This document shows, one piece after another, positions 1 to 7,960 of a stretch of DNA of 64,000 nucleotides. Made by a program: the position numbers and the translations under genes. Numbering within the stretch: position 1 is the first letter of the stretch; every line of letters begins with the position of its first letter. Below the pieces are notes generated by a model. That model searched no databases and was not told where the DNA came from. It was given only the letters and a program-made list of their open reading frames with translations. Source of the stretch: Streptomyces dysideae (lineage in GTDB: Bacteria; Actinomycetota; Actinomycetes; Streptomycetales; Streptomycetaceae); the NCBI RefSeq assembly GCF_001514305.1, contig NZ_KQ949081.1:213125-277124 (forward strand), given 5' to 3'.

Positions 1-2
1 TC

Positions 3-209
3 GTATGGGGCGGCGACCTCGATCCGGTCAAGCGGTCGCACTTCCACATCGCCGCGGGGCCGGACAGCGACACCCTCGCCCGCGTCGCCGAACGGCTCTC
101 CCCTCTGCCCGGCGTCGGGCGGACCCGCGGAGCGGGGGCGGTCCGAGACCCGGCCCACCCCTCCCGGCGCGTCAAGGCACGCCGACTTGAACGCACCCAG
201 AACAACTGA
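3..209 (+). CDS. C-terminal end of an unidentified protein (5' end outside window)
   Basis: The frame starting at base 3 is open from the window edge to a TGA at 207-209 and has a coding-like composition (68 residues visible). The readable part contains a stretch of the type HFHIAAGPDSDTLARVAERL followed by a basic tail ending ERTQNN. I do not recognise the family. The next gene starts 22 bases downstream on the same strand with its own ribosome binding site. Only the stop is certain. Confidence 0.5.
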   Translation, partial: VWGGDLDPVKRSHFHIAAGPDSDTLARVAERLSPLPGVGRTRGAGAVRDPAHPSRRVKARRLERTQNN

Positions 210-231
210 CAAGCACGGGGGAAGATCACTC

Positions 232-804
232 ATGAGAAGTACACGGTGGAACATGAAGTACACGAAAGTGATCGCGGCCGTCACGGCCGCGGCGGCCGCA
301 CTGACGCTGGGCGTCTGCGTCTCTCCGGCGTCGGCCCATACGTCGGACGGCTGGGTGCGTGGGTACGGGGACTTCTCCGACGACTGGAACGACGAGGGGA
401 TCCTCTCCCGGACCTCGTACGCGAGCTCCAACGCCACCTGCCTGTGGCAGAAGATCCTATGGGCCGAGGGTGTGTCGTACGCGGGAACCAGCACGAGCGA
501 GACCTTCACCAAGGACAAGATCGACGGGATATTCGGCACCAACACCGCCCGGGCGACCTGGTCGCTGCAGTCAGGCTGGCGCCTCGGAACGGACTCGACC
601 GTCGGTGGAGCGACGTTCGGCAGGGCGGCCAGGAATCTCTCCTACGTGGGCGGCAGCACCGCCTCGGGCAAGGCACTGACCCTCCAGTACAACGGGGACG
701 AGCACACCTTCAGCATCATCCGGAACCCGGACGGCAAGTACACCTTCCTCGACCGCCGGGGAGACTGGCGCCAGGCGGGCTACGGCTACCACAGCTGCGG
801 CTGA
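232..804 (+). CDS. Secreted peptidoglycan-binding-domain-like protein
   Basis: The protein has about 190 residues. A basic N-terminus (MRSTRWNMKYTK) precedes an Ala-rich hydrophobic segment and an SPASA-H type signal peptidase I site, so it should be exported. The middle contains a cysteine, then WQKILWAEG and DGIFGTNTARATWSLQ, matching the helical pattern of a PG_binding_1 repeat (DGxFGxxTxxAVxxFQ). The rest, to the terminal cysteine, is small and polar. The ATG at 232 is chosen because GGGGGAAG at 217-224 lies seven bases upstream; an upstream ATG at 187 lacks one. The role is probably cell-wall binding; no catalytic domain is visible. A perfect hairpin follows the stop. Confidence 0.75.
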   Translation: MRSTRWNMKYTKVIAAVTAAAAALTLGVCVSPASAHTSDGWVRGYGDFSDDWNDEGILSRTSYASSNATCLWQKILWAEGVSYAGTSTSETFTKDKIDGIFGTNTARATWSLQSGWRLGTDSTVGGATFGRAARNLSYVGGSTASGKALTLQYNGDEHTFSIIRNPDGKYTFLDRRGDWRQAGYGYHSCG

Positions 805-812
805 CACCTTTT

Positions 813-836
813 GCGGACCCGGCATGCAGGGTCCGC
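813..836 (+). terminator. Rho-independent-like hairpin after the secreted protein gene
   Basis: GCGGACCC and GGGTCCGC form a perfect 8-bp stem around an 8-base loop, nine bases after the stop at 804. No long T run follows, which is common in Streptomyces terminators. Confidence 0.6.
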
Positions 837-1067
837 CTGTCGCCGGAACATCCGCGTGACGTGAACGGAGCCCCCCGCACACCGCTGCTCGGCCGCTACG
901 ACCAGGTGGGCCACCTGCAGTACAACGGCCGCAGCACCACCCTGTTCCGGCCCGCTGGCCGTGCCCTGGCCAGCCAACTGGCCACACCGCAGGACGCGCA
1001 AGGCGCCGGTTACTGTTTCACCACAGCGGCGGTGACGGTCACGGCGAGGAGCGTGAGGGTCTGGCCG

Positions 1068-1421
1068 CTGTCGCACAAGGTCTTGGCTCTCGTCGCTGAG
1101 TTGAGGGAGAAGGGTGTTCATCTGGTCATTGGGAGAGCGATGACCATTGACACTCGCATAGGTGGTCCGACTACGGACATGGGGCTTCTGATGCTCGGTA
1201 CGTTCGCTGAGATGGAACTCGTCTTCCAGCGTGAGCGCCGCGCCTCTGCGCGCGCCTCTCGTGAGGCCAACGGGAAGACGTGGGGACGTCCCAGGGAGAT
1301 TGACCGTTCGGCCGTCCTGGCAGACCTGGAAGACGGCATGAGCGTCATGAAGGTTGCGGCCAAGCACGGTATCGGCCGTGCGACGGTCTTCCGCATCAAG
1401 GCGGAAGCCAAGGAGAGTTAA
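1068..1421 (+). pseudogene. C-terminal fragment of a serine recombinase (resolvase/invertase)
   Basis: The last 117 codons of this frame read as the C-terminal half of a resolvase. They run from SHKVLALVAELREKG through IDTRIGGPTTDMGLLMLG, the E-helix FAEMELVFQRERR and the GRPREID linker, to a terminal helix-turn-helix (VMKVAAKHGIGRATVFRIKAE). The N-terminal catalytic domain with its nucleophilic serine and arginines is absent, and the upstream 200 bases in this frame show no resolvase similarity. It therefore cannot be catalytic. No terminal repeats or transposase remain nearby. A hairpin terminator follows at 1448. Confidence 0.8.
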
Positions 1422-1447
1422 GCCCCTCACACTTCCCCCACCCTTTT

Positions 1448-1475
1448 GAGCCTCTGCCGACACAGGCAGGGGCTC
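1448..1475 (+). terminator. Hairpin terminator with downstream T run
   Basis: GAGCCTCTGCC pairs with GGCAGGGGCTC (one G-T wobble) around a 6-base loop and is followed by TTTT at 1482-1485. It separates the recombinase fragment from the cold-shock gene. Confidence 0.65.
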
Positions 1476-1583
1476 AGTCTCGTTTTAAGGCGTGTTGGGT
1501 TGGAGAGACCCCCGGTAAGGTGTTTCGACGGCAGTTCAACAGCGTCCGGGTCCAGTCCGGGAGTGATCGAGGGAGCGTGTGCT

Positions 1584-1967
1584 TTGCCGACTGGCAAGGT
1601 CAAGTGGTTCAACAGCGAGAAGGGCTTCGGCTTTCTCTCCCGCGACGACGGCGGCGACGTCTTCGTCCATTCCTCGGTCCTCCCCGCCGGAGTCGATACG
1701 CTCAAGCCGGGACAGCGAGTGGAGTTCGGTGTCGTCGCCGGTCAGCGCGGTGACCAGGCCCTTTCGGTGACCGTTCTGGACCCGACCCCCTCGGTCGCGG
1801 CCGCGACCCGCAAGAAGCCGGACGAACTGGCCTCCATCGTCCAGGACTTGACGACCCTCCTCGAGAACATCACGCCGATGCTCGAGAAGGGCCGCTACCC
1901 CGACAAGGCGTCCGGCAAGCAGATCGCCGGCCTGCTGCGGGCGGTCGCCGACCAGCTCGACGTATAG
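1584..1967 (+). CDS. Cold-shock domain protein with C-terminal extension
   Basis: The 127-residue protein has an N-terminal cold-shock domain of about 65 residues with the RNP1-type motif [15 protein letters not shown] and the RNP2-type motif DVFVHSS, so it should bind single-stranded RNA or DNA in the cytoplasm. A C-terminal extension of about 55 residues ([19 protein letters not shown] and following) is absent from the classical 67-residue CspA type. The TTG at 1584 gives the expected N-terminus LPTGKVKWF and has GGGAG at 1571-1575. It converges on mqnD, with a small hairpin spanning the stop. Confidence 0.9.
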   Translation: MPTGKVKWFNSEKGFGFLSRDDGGDVFVHSSVLPAGVDTLKPGQRVEFGVVAGQRGDQALSVTVLDPTPSVAAATRKKPDELASIVQDLTTLLENITPMLEKGRYPDKASGKQIAGLLRAVADQLDV

Positions 1968-1984
1968 ATCTGACGTACAGATCT
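1966..1984. terminator. Hairpin between convergent csp and mqnD
   Basis: AGATCTG and CAGATCT form a 7-bp stem around ACGTA. The hairpin overlaps the csp stop codon and lies ten bases from the mqnD stop, so it could end transcription in either direction. It is AT-richer than its surroundings. Confidence 0.45.
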
Positions 1985-1993
1985 TCTGGAGTT

Positions 1994-2848
1994 TCAGGGG
2001 AAGTCCAGCGCGTCCGGGCCGAGGGGCGGCACCAGCCCCTCGGCCGCCGCGCGCGTCAGCAGCCCCCTGACCGCCGCGTAGCCGTCCACGCCCAGGTCGT
2101 GGGTGAACTCGTTGACGTACAGCCCGATGTGCTGGTCGGCGACGGCCGGGTCCATCTCCTGGGCGTGCTCCATGACGTAGGGGCGGGAGACCTCGGGGTC
2201 GTCCCAGGCGGCGCGTACGGACACCCGGATCGAGTCGGCCAGCAGCGTCAACGCCCCTGTCCCCAGCGACCGTTTGGCGATGATCGCGCCCAGCGGGATG
2301 GGCAGCCCGGTGGTGTCCTCCCAGTGCTCGCCCATGTCGGCGAGCTTGTGCAGGCCGTAGTTGCGGTACGTGAAGCGCGCCTCGTGGATGACGAGTCCCG
2401 CGTCGACCTTCCCGTCCCGCACGGCCGGCATGATCTCGTGGAACGGCAGTACGACGATCTCGCCGACCCCGTCCGGCAGCGTGTCCGCGGCCCACAGCCG
2501 GAACAGCAGATACGCCGTCGACTTCTCGCTCGGCACGGCGACCGTACGGCCCGTCAGGTCGACGCCCGACTCCCGCGTCAGCACCAGCGGCCCGCAGCCC
2601 CGGCCCAGCGCGCCGCCGCAGGGCAGCAGTGCGTACTCGTCGAGGACGTACGGCAGCACGGCGTACGACACCTTCAGCACGTCCGACTCACCGCGCTCGG
2701 CCATGCCGTTGGTGATGTCGATGTCCGCGAAGGTGACGTCGAGGGCGGGCGCGCCCGGGACCCGGCCGTGGGCGAGGGCGTCGAAGACGAAGGTGTCGTT
2801 CGGGCAGGGGGAGTACGCGATCTGCAGGGGCTGCTCACCGGTGGTCAT
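1994..2848 (-). CDS. mqnD: 1,4-dihydroxy-6-naphthoate synthase (menaquinone, futalosine route)
   Basis: The protein has 284 residues. MqnD makes 1,4-dihydroxy-6-naphthoate from cyclic de-hypoxanthine futalosine in the futalosine menaquinone pathway. The N-terminus reads IAYSPCPNDTFVFDAL, the SPCPNDT signature of this family, in a periplasmic-binding-protein-like fold. Length is normal. The start overlaps the end of mqnB by 14 bases, so the two are probably translationally coupled. The order DUF2771 lipoprotein, mqnB, mqnD on the minus strand forms one likely operon. Confidence 0.95.
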   Translation of the reverse strand: MTTGEQPLQIAYSPCPNDTFVFDALAHGRVPGAPALDVTFADIDITNGMAERGESDVLKVSYAVLPYVLDEYALLPCGGALGRGCGPLVLTRESGVDLTGRTVAVPSEKSTAYLLFRLWAADTLPDGVGEIVVLPFHEIMPAVRDGKVDAGLVIHEARFTYRNYGLHKLADMGEHWEDTTGLPIPLGAIIAKRSLGTGALTLLADSIRVSVRAAWDDPEVSRPYVMEHAQEMDPAVADQHIGLYVNEFTHDLGVDGYAAVRGLLTRAAAEGLVPPLGPDALDFP

Positions 2849-3503
2849 GTGGGTTCCAACCCTTCAGTACGGGTGCGAGCTTCCCGAAAGCCTCCGTCAA
2901 CGCGGCGAGGGCCTCGCCGATCCGCCAGGCGGCGCGGTCGCGCGGGCCGACGGGATTGGAGACGGCGCGCAGTTCCAGGACGGGCGTGCGGTGCGCGGCG
3001 GCCGCCTCGGCGACGCCGAAGCCCTCCATGGCCTCGGCGAGGGCCGTGGGGTGGAGTTCGCGGAGGGCGGTCGCGCGGGCGGCCGTGCCGGTCACCGTGG
3101 AGACCGTGAGGACGGCGCCGGGGCGTGCTCCGGTGGCCGCCGCCACCTCTCGTACGAGCACTTCGGGCGGACGGTGGGTGACGGTGCCGAAGCCCAGCTC
3201 GGTGACCGGCAGAAAGCCGTCGGCGGTCTCGGCGCCGAGGTCGGCGGCCGTGATCTCGTCGGCGACGACGAGGGACCCGACGGGGGCGTCGGGCGCGAAG
3301 CCGCCGGCGATGCCCGCGGAGACGACCAGATCGTACGGGGCGCCTTCGAGGGCAGCCCTGGTGAGGGCGGTGGCCGTGGTGGCGGCGGCGCGGGCGGGGC
3401 CCACACCGGCGGCGAGCACCTCGACCTCACGGCCGGACTCCGCGAACGCCCGCGCCACCGCGTCCCGTTCCGCCGGGACCGCGGTGGCTACGAGGATGCG
3501 CAT
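2835..3503 (-). CDS. mqnB: Futalosine hydrolase
   Basis: This 222-residue nucleosidase of the purine-phosphorylase/MTA-nucleosidase fold cleaves futalosine to hypoxanthine and de-hypoxanthine futalosine. It begins MRILVATAVPAERDAV. It carries the glycine-rich VVSAGIAGGFAP motif and the VLTVSTVTG and AMEGFGVA segments that hold the substrate and the conserved acidic residue in this fold. The ATG at 3503 gives the family N-terminus; the open frame continues upstream but without homology. It lies 13 bases downstream of the lipoprotein gene and overlaps mqnD. Confidence 0.93.
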   Translation of the reverse strand: MRILVATAVPAERDAVARAFAESGREVEVLAAGVGPARAAATTATALTRAALEGAPYDLVVSAGIAGGFAPDAPVGSLVVADEITAADLGAETADGFLPVTELGFGTVTHRPPEVLVREVAAATGARPGAVLTVSTVTGTAARATALRELHPTALAEAMEGFGVAEAAAAHRTPVLELRAVSNPVGPRDRAAWRIGEALAALTEAFGKLAPVLKGWNPHDHR

Positions 3504-3516
3504 GGCCGGGCGCGGA

Positions 3517-4041
3517 TCAGGCGTCCGAGTTCTCGAGCTTGAAGTTCCACACGCCCTTGAACTCCGAGCTGGGGCCCGAGGCCGTCTTGTTCTGCTCGAC
3601 GATGCTGATGTACAGCTGCTTCGGCGCGGCCTGGCCCTGCTGGTCGGCGAACAGGTCGACGCCCTGGAACGAGTAGTACGTCTTCTTGTAGACGTTGGTG
3701 ACCTGCTGGCCGTTGATCCACAGCGCCCAGCCCGTGTCGGCGACCTCCGGGTCGACACCGATGCGCAGCGTCTCGCTCTGTGCGACCTTGATCGTGTCGG
3801 ACGACTTCTTGAGGGCGCACTTGGCGGCCTCCTGCTGGCCAAGGTTGTCGCCGTCCTTGTAGCACTCGGCCTCGGAGCTGATCGAGCTCTTGCCCACCGT
3901 GACGGTGGCGCGCGGCGTCGGCTTGTCGCAGGCGGACAGGACGAGCAGTCCGGCGGAAACGGCGCCGGCAACAGCGACGGCGCGGCGGCGTCGCACAGCG
4001 CTGTGTACATCAGCGGCAATGCCGCGGGGCATCGTGGTCAT
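3517..4041 (-). CDS. DUF2771-family lipoprotein
   Basis: The 174-residue protein has a basic N-terminus, a hydrophobic stretch (AVAVAGAVSAGLLVLSAC) and a lipobox ending at a cysteine near residue 38. It should be anchored on the outer face of the membrane. The mature part has paired cysteines and a beta-rich WALWINGQQVTNVYKK region, matching the Streptomyces DUF2771 family. Its function is unknown. It is the promoter-proximal gene of the mqnB-mqnD unit, but I see nothing tying it to menaquinone chemistry beyond location. Confidence 0.8.
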   Translation of the reverse strand: MTTMPRGIAADVHSAVRRRRAVAVAGAVSAGLLVLSACDKPTPRATVTVGKSSISSEAECYKDGDNLGQQEAAKCALKKSSDTIKVAQSETLRIGVDPEVADTGWALWINGQQVTNVYKKTYYSFQGVDLFADQQGQAAPKQLYISIVEQNKTASGPSSEFKGVWNFKLENSDA

Positions 4042-4126
4042 GGCCGAAGGCTATCGGGCACGTCCAGTGCTCTCTCTACGTGGGGTACGGCGTGCCGTAC
4101 CCGCGTGGGGCCCGGCGGGCGGTGCG

Positions 4127-5560
4127 TTACGCCACGTGCGGCCGGGCGGTGCCGCCCTGCCGGGCCGAGCGGATCAGACCCCGTACGGTCGTCAGCCAGC
4201 CCGTGGCGACGATCCCGGCGCCCACCAGCAGGCCCAGCGTGCCGTTCAGGGGCAGCGCGATGCCGACCGCGCCGCCGAGCACCCAGGCCATCTGCAGCAG
4301 CGTCTCGGACCGCGCGAACGCCGACGTACGCACCAGCTCGGGCACGTCCCGCTGGATCAGCGCGTCCAGCGACAGCTTGGCCAGCGCCTGCGCGAAGCCG
4401 GCGATCGCCGCGAGGAACGCCACCAGCACCGCGCCGAAGAAGATCGCCGCCGTGATCGCCGCCGCCAGCACGAACGCCACCACGGTCACGATGATGATCT
4501 CCGGCGCCCGTGACCGCAGCCACGCCCCGACCGCCGTACCGCACGCGTTGCCCGTACCGGCGCACACGGCCACGATGCCGAGCGAGACGGCGGCGCTCTG
4601 GCCGGACATCGGGTGCTCGCGCAGCAGGAACGCCAGGAAGAAGATCAGGAAGCCGGAGAGGCAGCGCAGGGCCGCGTTGGCGCCCAGGGCGTGGGTGACG
4701 GCGATGCCGACCGTGCGCAGACCGGGGCGCTTGACCGGTTTGAGGTGCGGGCCGTGCAGATGCTCCTCGTCGGCCGCCAGCAGCGCGGTGTCCTCGCCCT
4801 TGGCCGAGTCGACCTTCGGGGGGAGGGAGAACGACAGGAACGTACCCGCGATGAAGATCACGAACGCGCCGTAGAGCGGCCAGCGCGGCCCGAGAGCGTG
4901 CAGCCCCGCGCCGATCGGGGCGGCGACGCCGGTGGCGAGCAGGCCGCCGAGGGTGACCCGGGAATTGGCTTTCACGAGGGAGAAGCGGGGTGGCAGGAGC
5001 CGGGGCACCACGGCGCTTCTGACGACGCCGTACGCCTTCGACGCCACCAGCACGCCGAGCGCCGCCGGATACAGCTCGAACGTCCCTGCGACGACCGCAC
5101 CGGACAGGATCAGCGCCAGCATCGCGCGGGCCAGCATCGCGCCCGCCATCGCCGCGCGGCGGCCGTGCGGGAGACGGTCCAGGAGCGGGCCGATCACCGG
5201 CGCCAGCAGCGTGAACGGCGCCATCGTGATCCCGAGGTACAGCGCGACCCGGCCGCGGGCCTCGTCGGTCGGGACGGAGAAGAAGACCGTGGAGGCGAGG
5301 GCGACGGTGATCATCACATCCCCCGCGCCGTTCACACCGTGCAGCTCGATCAGCTTGCCCAGGCCCGATTCGCCAGCCCCGTGCGCATGGGTCGCCTTGC
5401 GGATCCCCCGGGCCGTTCCGGTCACCGGGAAGTGCAGGGCACGGCCGAGCGCGCGAACGGGACCGCGCACCCGGCCCGTCCCATTGGCCCGGCTGCTCCC
5501 CTTGACCCCTTTGGACCCACCGATCCCGGGGGCACCATGGGGCGTCTTCTCGGCTGCCAC
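4127..5560 (-). CDS. MFS transporter
   Basis: The protein has 477 residues and about twelve hydrophobic segments. It has a hydrophilic N-terminal tail of about 80 residues and a charged central loop (around DEEHLHGPHLKPVKRPG) between the two six-helix halves. Motifs such as GPLLDRLPHGRRAAM resemble the MFS cytoplasmic loop 2-3 motif. The substrate cannot be read from sequence; similar proteins are annotated as drug or unknown exporters. It is divergent from the DUF3027 gene, with 333 bases between, which hold four 11-bp repeats. Confidence 0.85.
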   Translation of the reverse strand: MAAEKTPHGAPGIGGSKGVKGSSRANGTGRVRGPVRALGRALHFPVTGTARGIRKATHAHGAGESGLGKLIELHGVNGAGDVMITVALASTVFFSVPTDEARGRVALYLGITMAPFTLLAPVIGPLLDRLPHGRRAAMAGAMLARAMLALILSGAVVAGTFELYPAALGVLVASKAYGVVRSAVVPRLLPPRFSLVKANSRVTLGGLLATGVAAPIGAGLHALGPRWPLYGAFVIFIAGTFLSFSLPPKVDSAKGEDTALLAADEEHLHGPHLKPVKRPGLRTVGIAVTHALGANAALRCLSGFLIFFLAFLLREHPMSGQSAAVSLGIVAVCAGTGNACGTAVGAWLRSRAPEIIIVTVVAFVLAAAITAAIFFGAVLVAFLAAIAGFAQALAKLSLDALIQRDVPELVRTSAFARSETLLQMAWVLGGAVGIALPLNGTLGLLVGAGIVATGWLTTVRGLIRSARQGGTARPHVA

Positions 5561-5649
5561 GACGTCATAGTGCCCCGAGAAAGCGGTGCGTAGTGTGGTT
5601 ACCGCGCGTATGGGCGCGCACTTTCCCGCCGACCGGCACGGGGCGGAGG

Positions 5650-5693
5650 CCGGTCAGTGACCGGTCAGTGACCGGTCCGTGACGGGTCCGTGC
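5650..5693. repeat. Four tandem 11-bp repeats in the MFS/DUF3027 intergenic region
   Basis: Two identical copies of CCGGTCAGTGA are followed by two diverged copies (CCGGTCCGTGA, CGGGTCCGTGC). An 11-bp period places each copy on the same DNA face, as expected for cooperative protein binding, but no regulator is identified. The rest of the 5561-5893 interval shows no gene. Confidence 0.6.
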
Positions 5694-5893
5694 GGCACAA
5701 ACGTCCCGTCGGTGTAGGCCGAGCGCCGGTGAACAGGTAGCGTGCGTATCTCAGCCATCCCGCAGAATGGATGACAGGTGCGCCCGAGCGTGGACGGGCG
5801 CGGACGTCGACGCGGCCCTCCGGTCCGCTCCGTCCGCCCCGTCGCACTGAGGCAGCCGCACCCGAGAGACGGCGTAGGAGAGAAGCGATACCT

Positions 5894-6820
5894 GTGAGCG
5901 CAGCGACCACGCGAAGCCGCACCCCCGACCGTCTGTGCGCCGAGGCGATCGACCTCGCCCGCACCGCAGCCGAGGAGGCAGCCGCGCCCGGCGTCGTCGG
6001 CGAGCACGCGGGGCTCACGACCGAGGGCGACCGGGTCGTCACGCACTTCTTCGAGTGCAAGGAACTCGGGTACCGGGGCTGGCGCTGGGCGGTGACGGTC
6101 GCCCGGGCGTCGCGCGCGAAGGTCGTGACGCTGGACGAGGTCGTCCTGCTGCCCGGCCCGGACGCGCTGCTCGCGCCGGAGTGGGTGCCGTGGAGTGAGC
6201 GGCTGCGTCCCGGCGACATGGGCCCCGGCGACCTGCTCCCCACGGACGCCGAGGACCTCCGGCTGGAGCCGGGCTACTCCGGCGAGGACGAGCCGGTGCC
6301 GAGCTCGCCGGTCTCGGAGGAGATGGCCGAACTGGTGGAGGCGGAGGACGCGGAGGTCACCGGGGGCACTCCCGCCCATCTCCCGGCCGTCCCCTCCCGC
6401 GGCTCGATCGCGGCGGTCGCCGAGGAACTGGGCATGCGTCGCGCCCGCGTCCTGTCCCGCTACGGCCTCCATGTCGCCGCGGACCGCTGGGAGGAGGCGC
6501 ACGGCGCCAAGACCCCGATGGCCCAGGCAGCCCCCGCGTCCTGCGTGAGCTGCGGCTTCCTGGCCCCGATCGGCGGGTCCCTGGGTCAGGCCTTCGGCGT
6601 CTGCGCCAACGAGTTCTCCCCGGCCGACGGCCGGGTGGTGTCCTTGACCTACGGCTGCGGGGGGCACTCCGAGGCGGCGGTCATGCCCAAGCCGCCGCGG
6701 CCGGCTCCGCCGGTGATCGACGAGACGCGGGTGGATCCGTTCCCGCTGCGGCCGGCGGCGGATTCGGGGTCCGTGCCGGTCGTCTCCGACGAGGATGCGG
6801 CGGAGCTGGGGCACTCGTAG
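5894..6820 (+). CDS. DUF3027-domain protein
   Basis: The protein has 308 residues. The first 130 or so match the actinobacterial DUF3027 family (RTPDRLCAEAIDLARTAAEE, then VTHFFECKELGYRGWRWAV and PWSERLRPGDMGPGDLLP). The C-terminal part has a CVSCG pair and later cysteines (VCANEF, YGCGGHSE) that could bind a metal. The GTG at 5894 is chosen for the AGGAGAGAAG at 5875-5884. The function is unknown. It is cytoplasmic, with no signal peptide or membrane span. Confidence 0.85.
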   Translation: MSAATTRSRTPDRLCAEAIDLARTAAEEAAAPGVVGEHAGLTTEGDRVVTHFFECKELGYRGWRWAVTVARASRAKVVTLDEVVLLPGPDALLAPEWVPWSERLRPGDMGPGDLLPTDAEDLRLEPGYSGEDEPVPSSPVSEEMAELVEAEDAEVTGGTPAHLPAVPSRGSIAAVAEELGMRRARVLSRYGLHVAADRWEEAHGAKTPMAQAAPASCVSCGFLAPIGGSLGQAFGVCANEFSPADGRVVSLTYGCGGHSEAAVMPKPPRPAPPVIDETRVDPFPLRPAADSGSVPVVSDEDAAELGHS

Positions 6821-6844
6821 CGAGGTCGGCTCCGCCGGCGGTGG

Positions 6845-6907
6845 CTACTCGGCGTCGAAGATCTCTTCGGCGGTCGGGGCGGTGACGGCGCGTCGGTGCC
6901 GACGGCG
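6845..6907 (-). pseudogene. Remnant of an Rpn-like protein C-terminus
   Basis: The last 20 codons on the minus strand, RAVTAPTAEEIFDAE before the stop, resemble the C-terminus of the downstream-encoded Rpn-like protein (RAITAASTTEVFADQ). This suggests a second copy existed and only its tail remains. The preceding minus-strand frame dissolves into a CATGGG repeat. The match is short, so this is an inference. Confidence 0.4.
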
Positions 6908-6915
6908 CAGGATCT

Positions 6916-6946
<31 letters not shown>

Positions 6947-7028
6947 GCTGGTGATGGGGGGCGGCTGGGCGTCCGCCCAAGGCGCGGGGCTCGGCAGGCT
7001 CAGACCGGGCCCTGCGCCTGGGCCGGGG

Positions 7029-7913
7029 CTACTGGTCAGCGAAGACCTCGGTTGTGGATGCGGCCGTGATGGCCCGGTCGAACCAGCGGCCCAGGATGTC
7101 CAGGTCGTCACAGGACGTGATGCGCTCGCGGTCGGCGTGCGAGATGTCGATGCCGCGACGGTCCAGGAGCCGCAGGATGTCCTCGGCCCGGCCCTCGGCC
7201 CGGCCTTCGTCCCGGCCTTCGTCCCGGATCTCTTCCGCGATGTACGACTTGTAGAAGGAGAGGTCCACGGCCACCAGGTTCCTCCAGATTTCCGCGGCCG
7301 GGCGCTTGCCCAGGCCTTGTGAGATGAGTTCGATGATCGGGTCGGCGATGGCCTGCGGTGTGTCCCGCAGCACGGTCGTGACAGCTTTCAGTATGGCCCC
7401 GACGTCCGGATTTTTGGCGTGGGTGATCGCGGAGAGTGTGGCGAGCGCCAGGTCCTTGCGGACCTCGGCCGGGTCGGTGATCACCGGCATGTTGTGCGGT
7501 CCCGCGACGAGCGGGCGCAGGGTGAGCAGGGGCCATCGGCGAGGGCCGAAGTCGACCGGGCGGGCGGCCCATTCCGCGGTGGCGCGGTCCTGGCAGACGA
7601 CCAGCAGCATCGGTTGCAGCCGGTACTTCGTGAGCAGGTACGAGGCGTAGTACGCCCAGCTGGCGTGCTTGTTCGGGTCCTTCTTGCCCTGGGCCTCGAC
7701 CGCGAGGAGTAACGGCTCGTCGTCCTTCCTCTCCCACCGCAGGAGCGTGTCCACACGGCGTTCGACGGGGCTGGTCTCGGTGAGGTCGTTGGGCAGGACG
7801 GTGACCGAGGTGGGCGGGGCGAGGTCGACGCCCAGCGTCTCGGAGATCCGGGAGAAGAGTCCCGGGTGGTCCTGGAAGATGCGGTGCATCGCCTCGTGGG
7901 ACGAGCTGACCAT
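7029..7913 (-). CDS. Rpn/YhgA-like PD-(D/E)XK-type protein
   Basis: The 294-residue protein begins MVSSSHEAMHRIFQDHPGLF. VDTLLRW followed by LLLAVEAQGKKD fits the D...ExQxK core of PD-(D/E)XK nucleases of the Rpn/YhgA type, which are linked to recombination and, in some cases, defence. Near the C-terminus is a charged repeat DEGRDEGRAEGRAED, also typical of this group. Many Streptomyces paralogs exist, usually in variable regions. Nuclease activity is an inference from the motif. A possible paralog tail lies just downstream at 6845. Confidence 0.7.
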   Translation of the reverse strand: MVSSSHEAMHRIFQDHPGLFSRISETLGVDLAPPTSVTVLPNDLTETSPVERRVDTLLRWERKDDEPLLLAVEAQGKKDPNKHASWAYYASYLLTKYRLQPMLLVVCQDRATAEWAARPVDFGPRRWPLLTLRPLVAGPHNMPVITDPAEVRKDLALATLSAITHAKNPDVGAILKAVTTVLRDTPQAIADPIIELISQGLGKRPAAEIWRNLVAVDLSFYKSYIAEEIRDEGRDEGRAEGRAEDILRLLDRRGIDISHADRERITSCDDLDILGRWFDRAITAASTTEVFADQ

Positions 7914-7960
7914 GGTGTGGGTTCGGGCCTTTCTTCGGTGTGTTGCGCTTGGGCTGCCGT

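Noticed and set aside
1446..1583. N-terminal extension of the cold-shock protein from an upstream ATG
   Set aside because: The extension lies over a transcription terminator and has no homology. The TTG at 1584 has a ribosome site and gives the canonical N-terminus.
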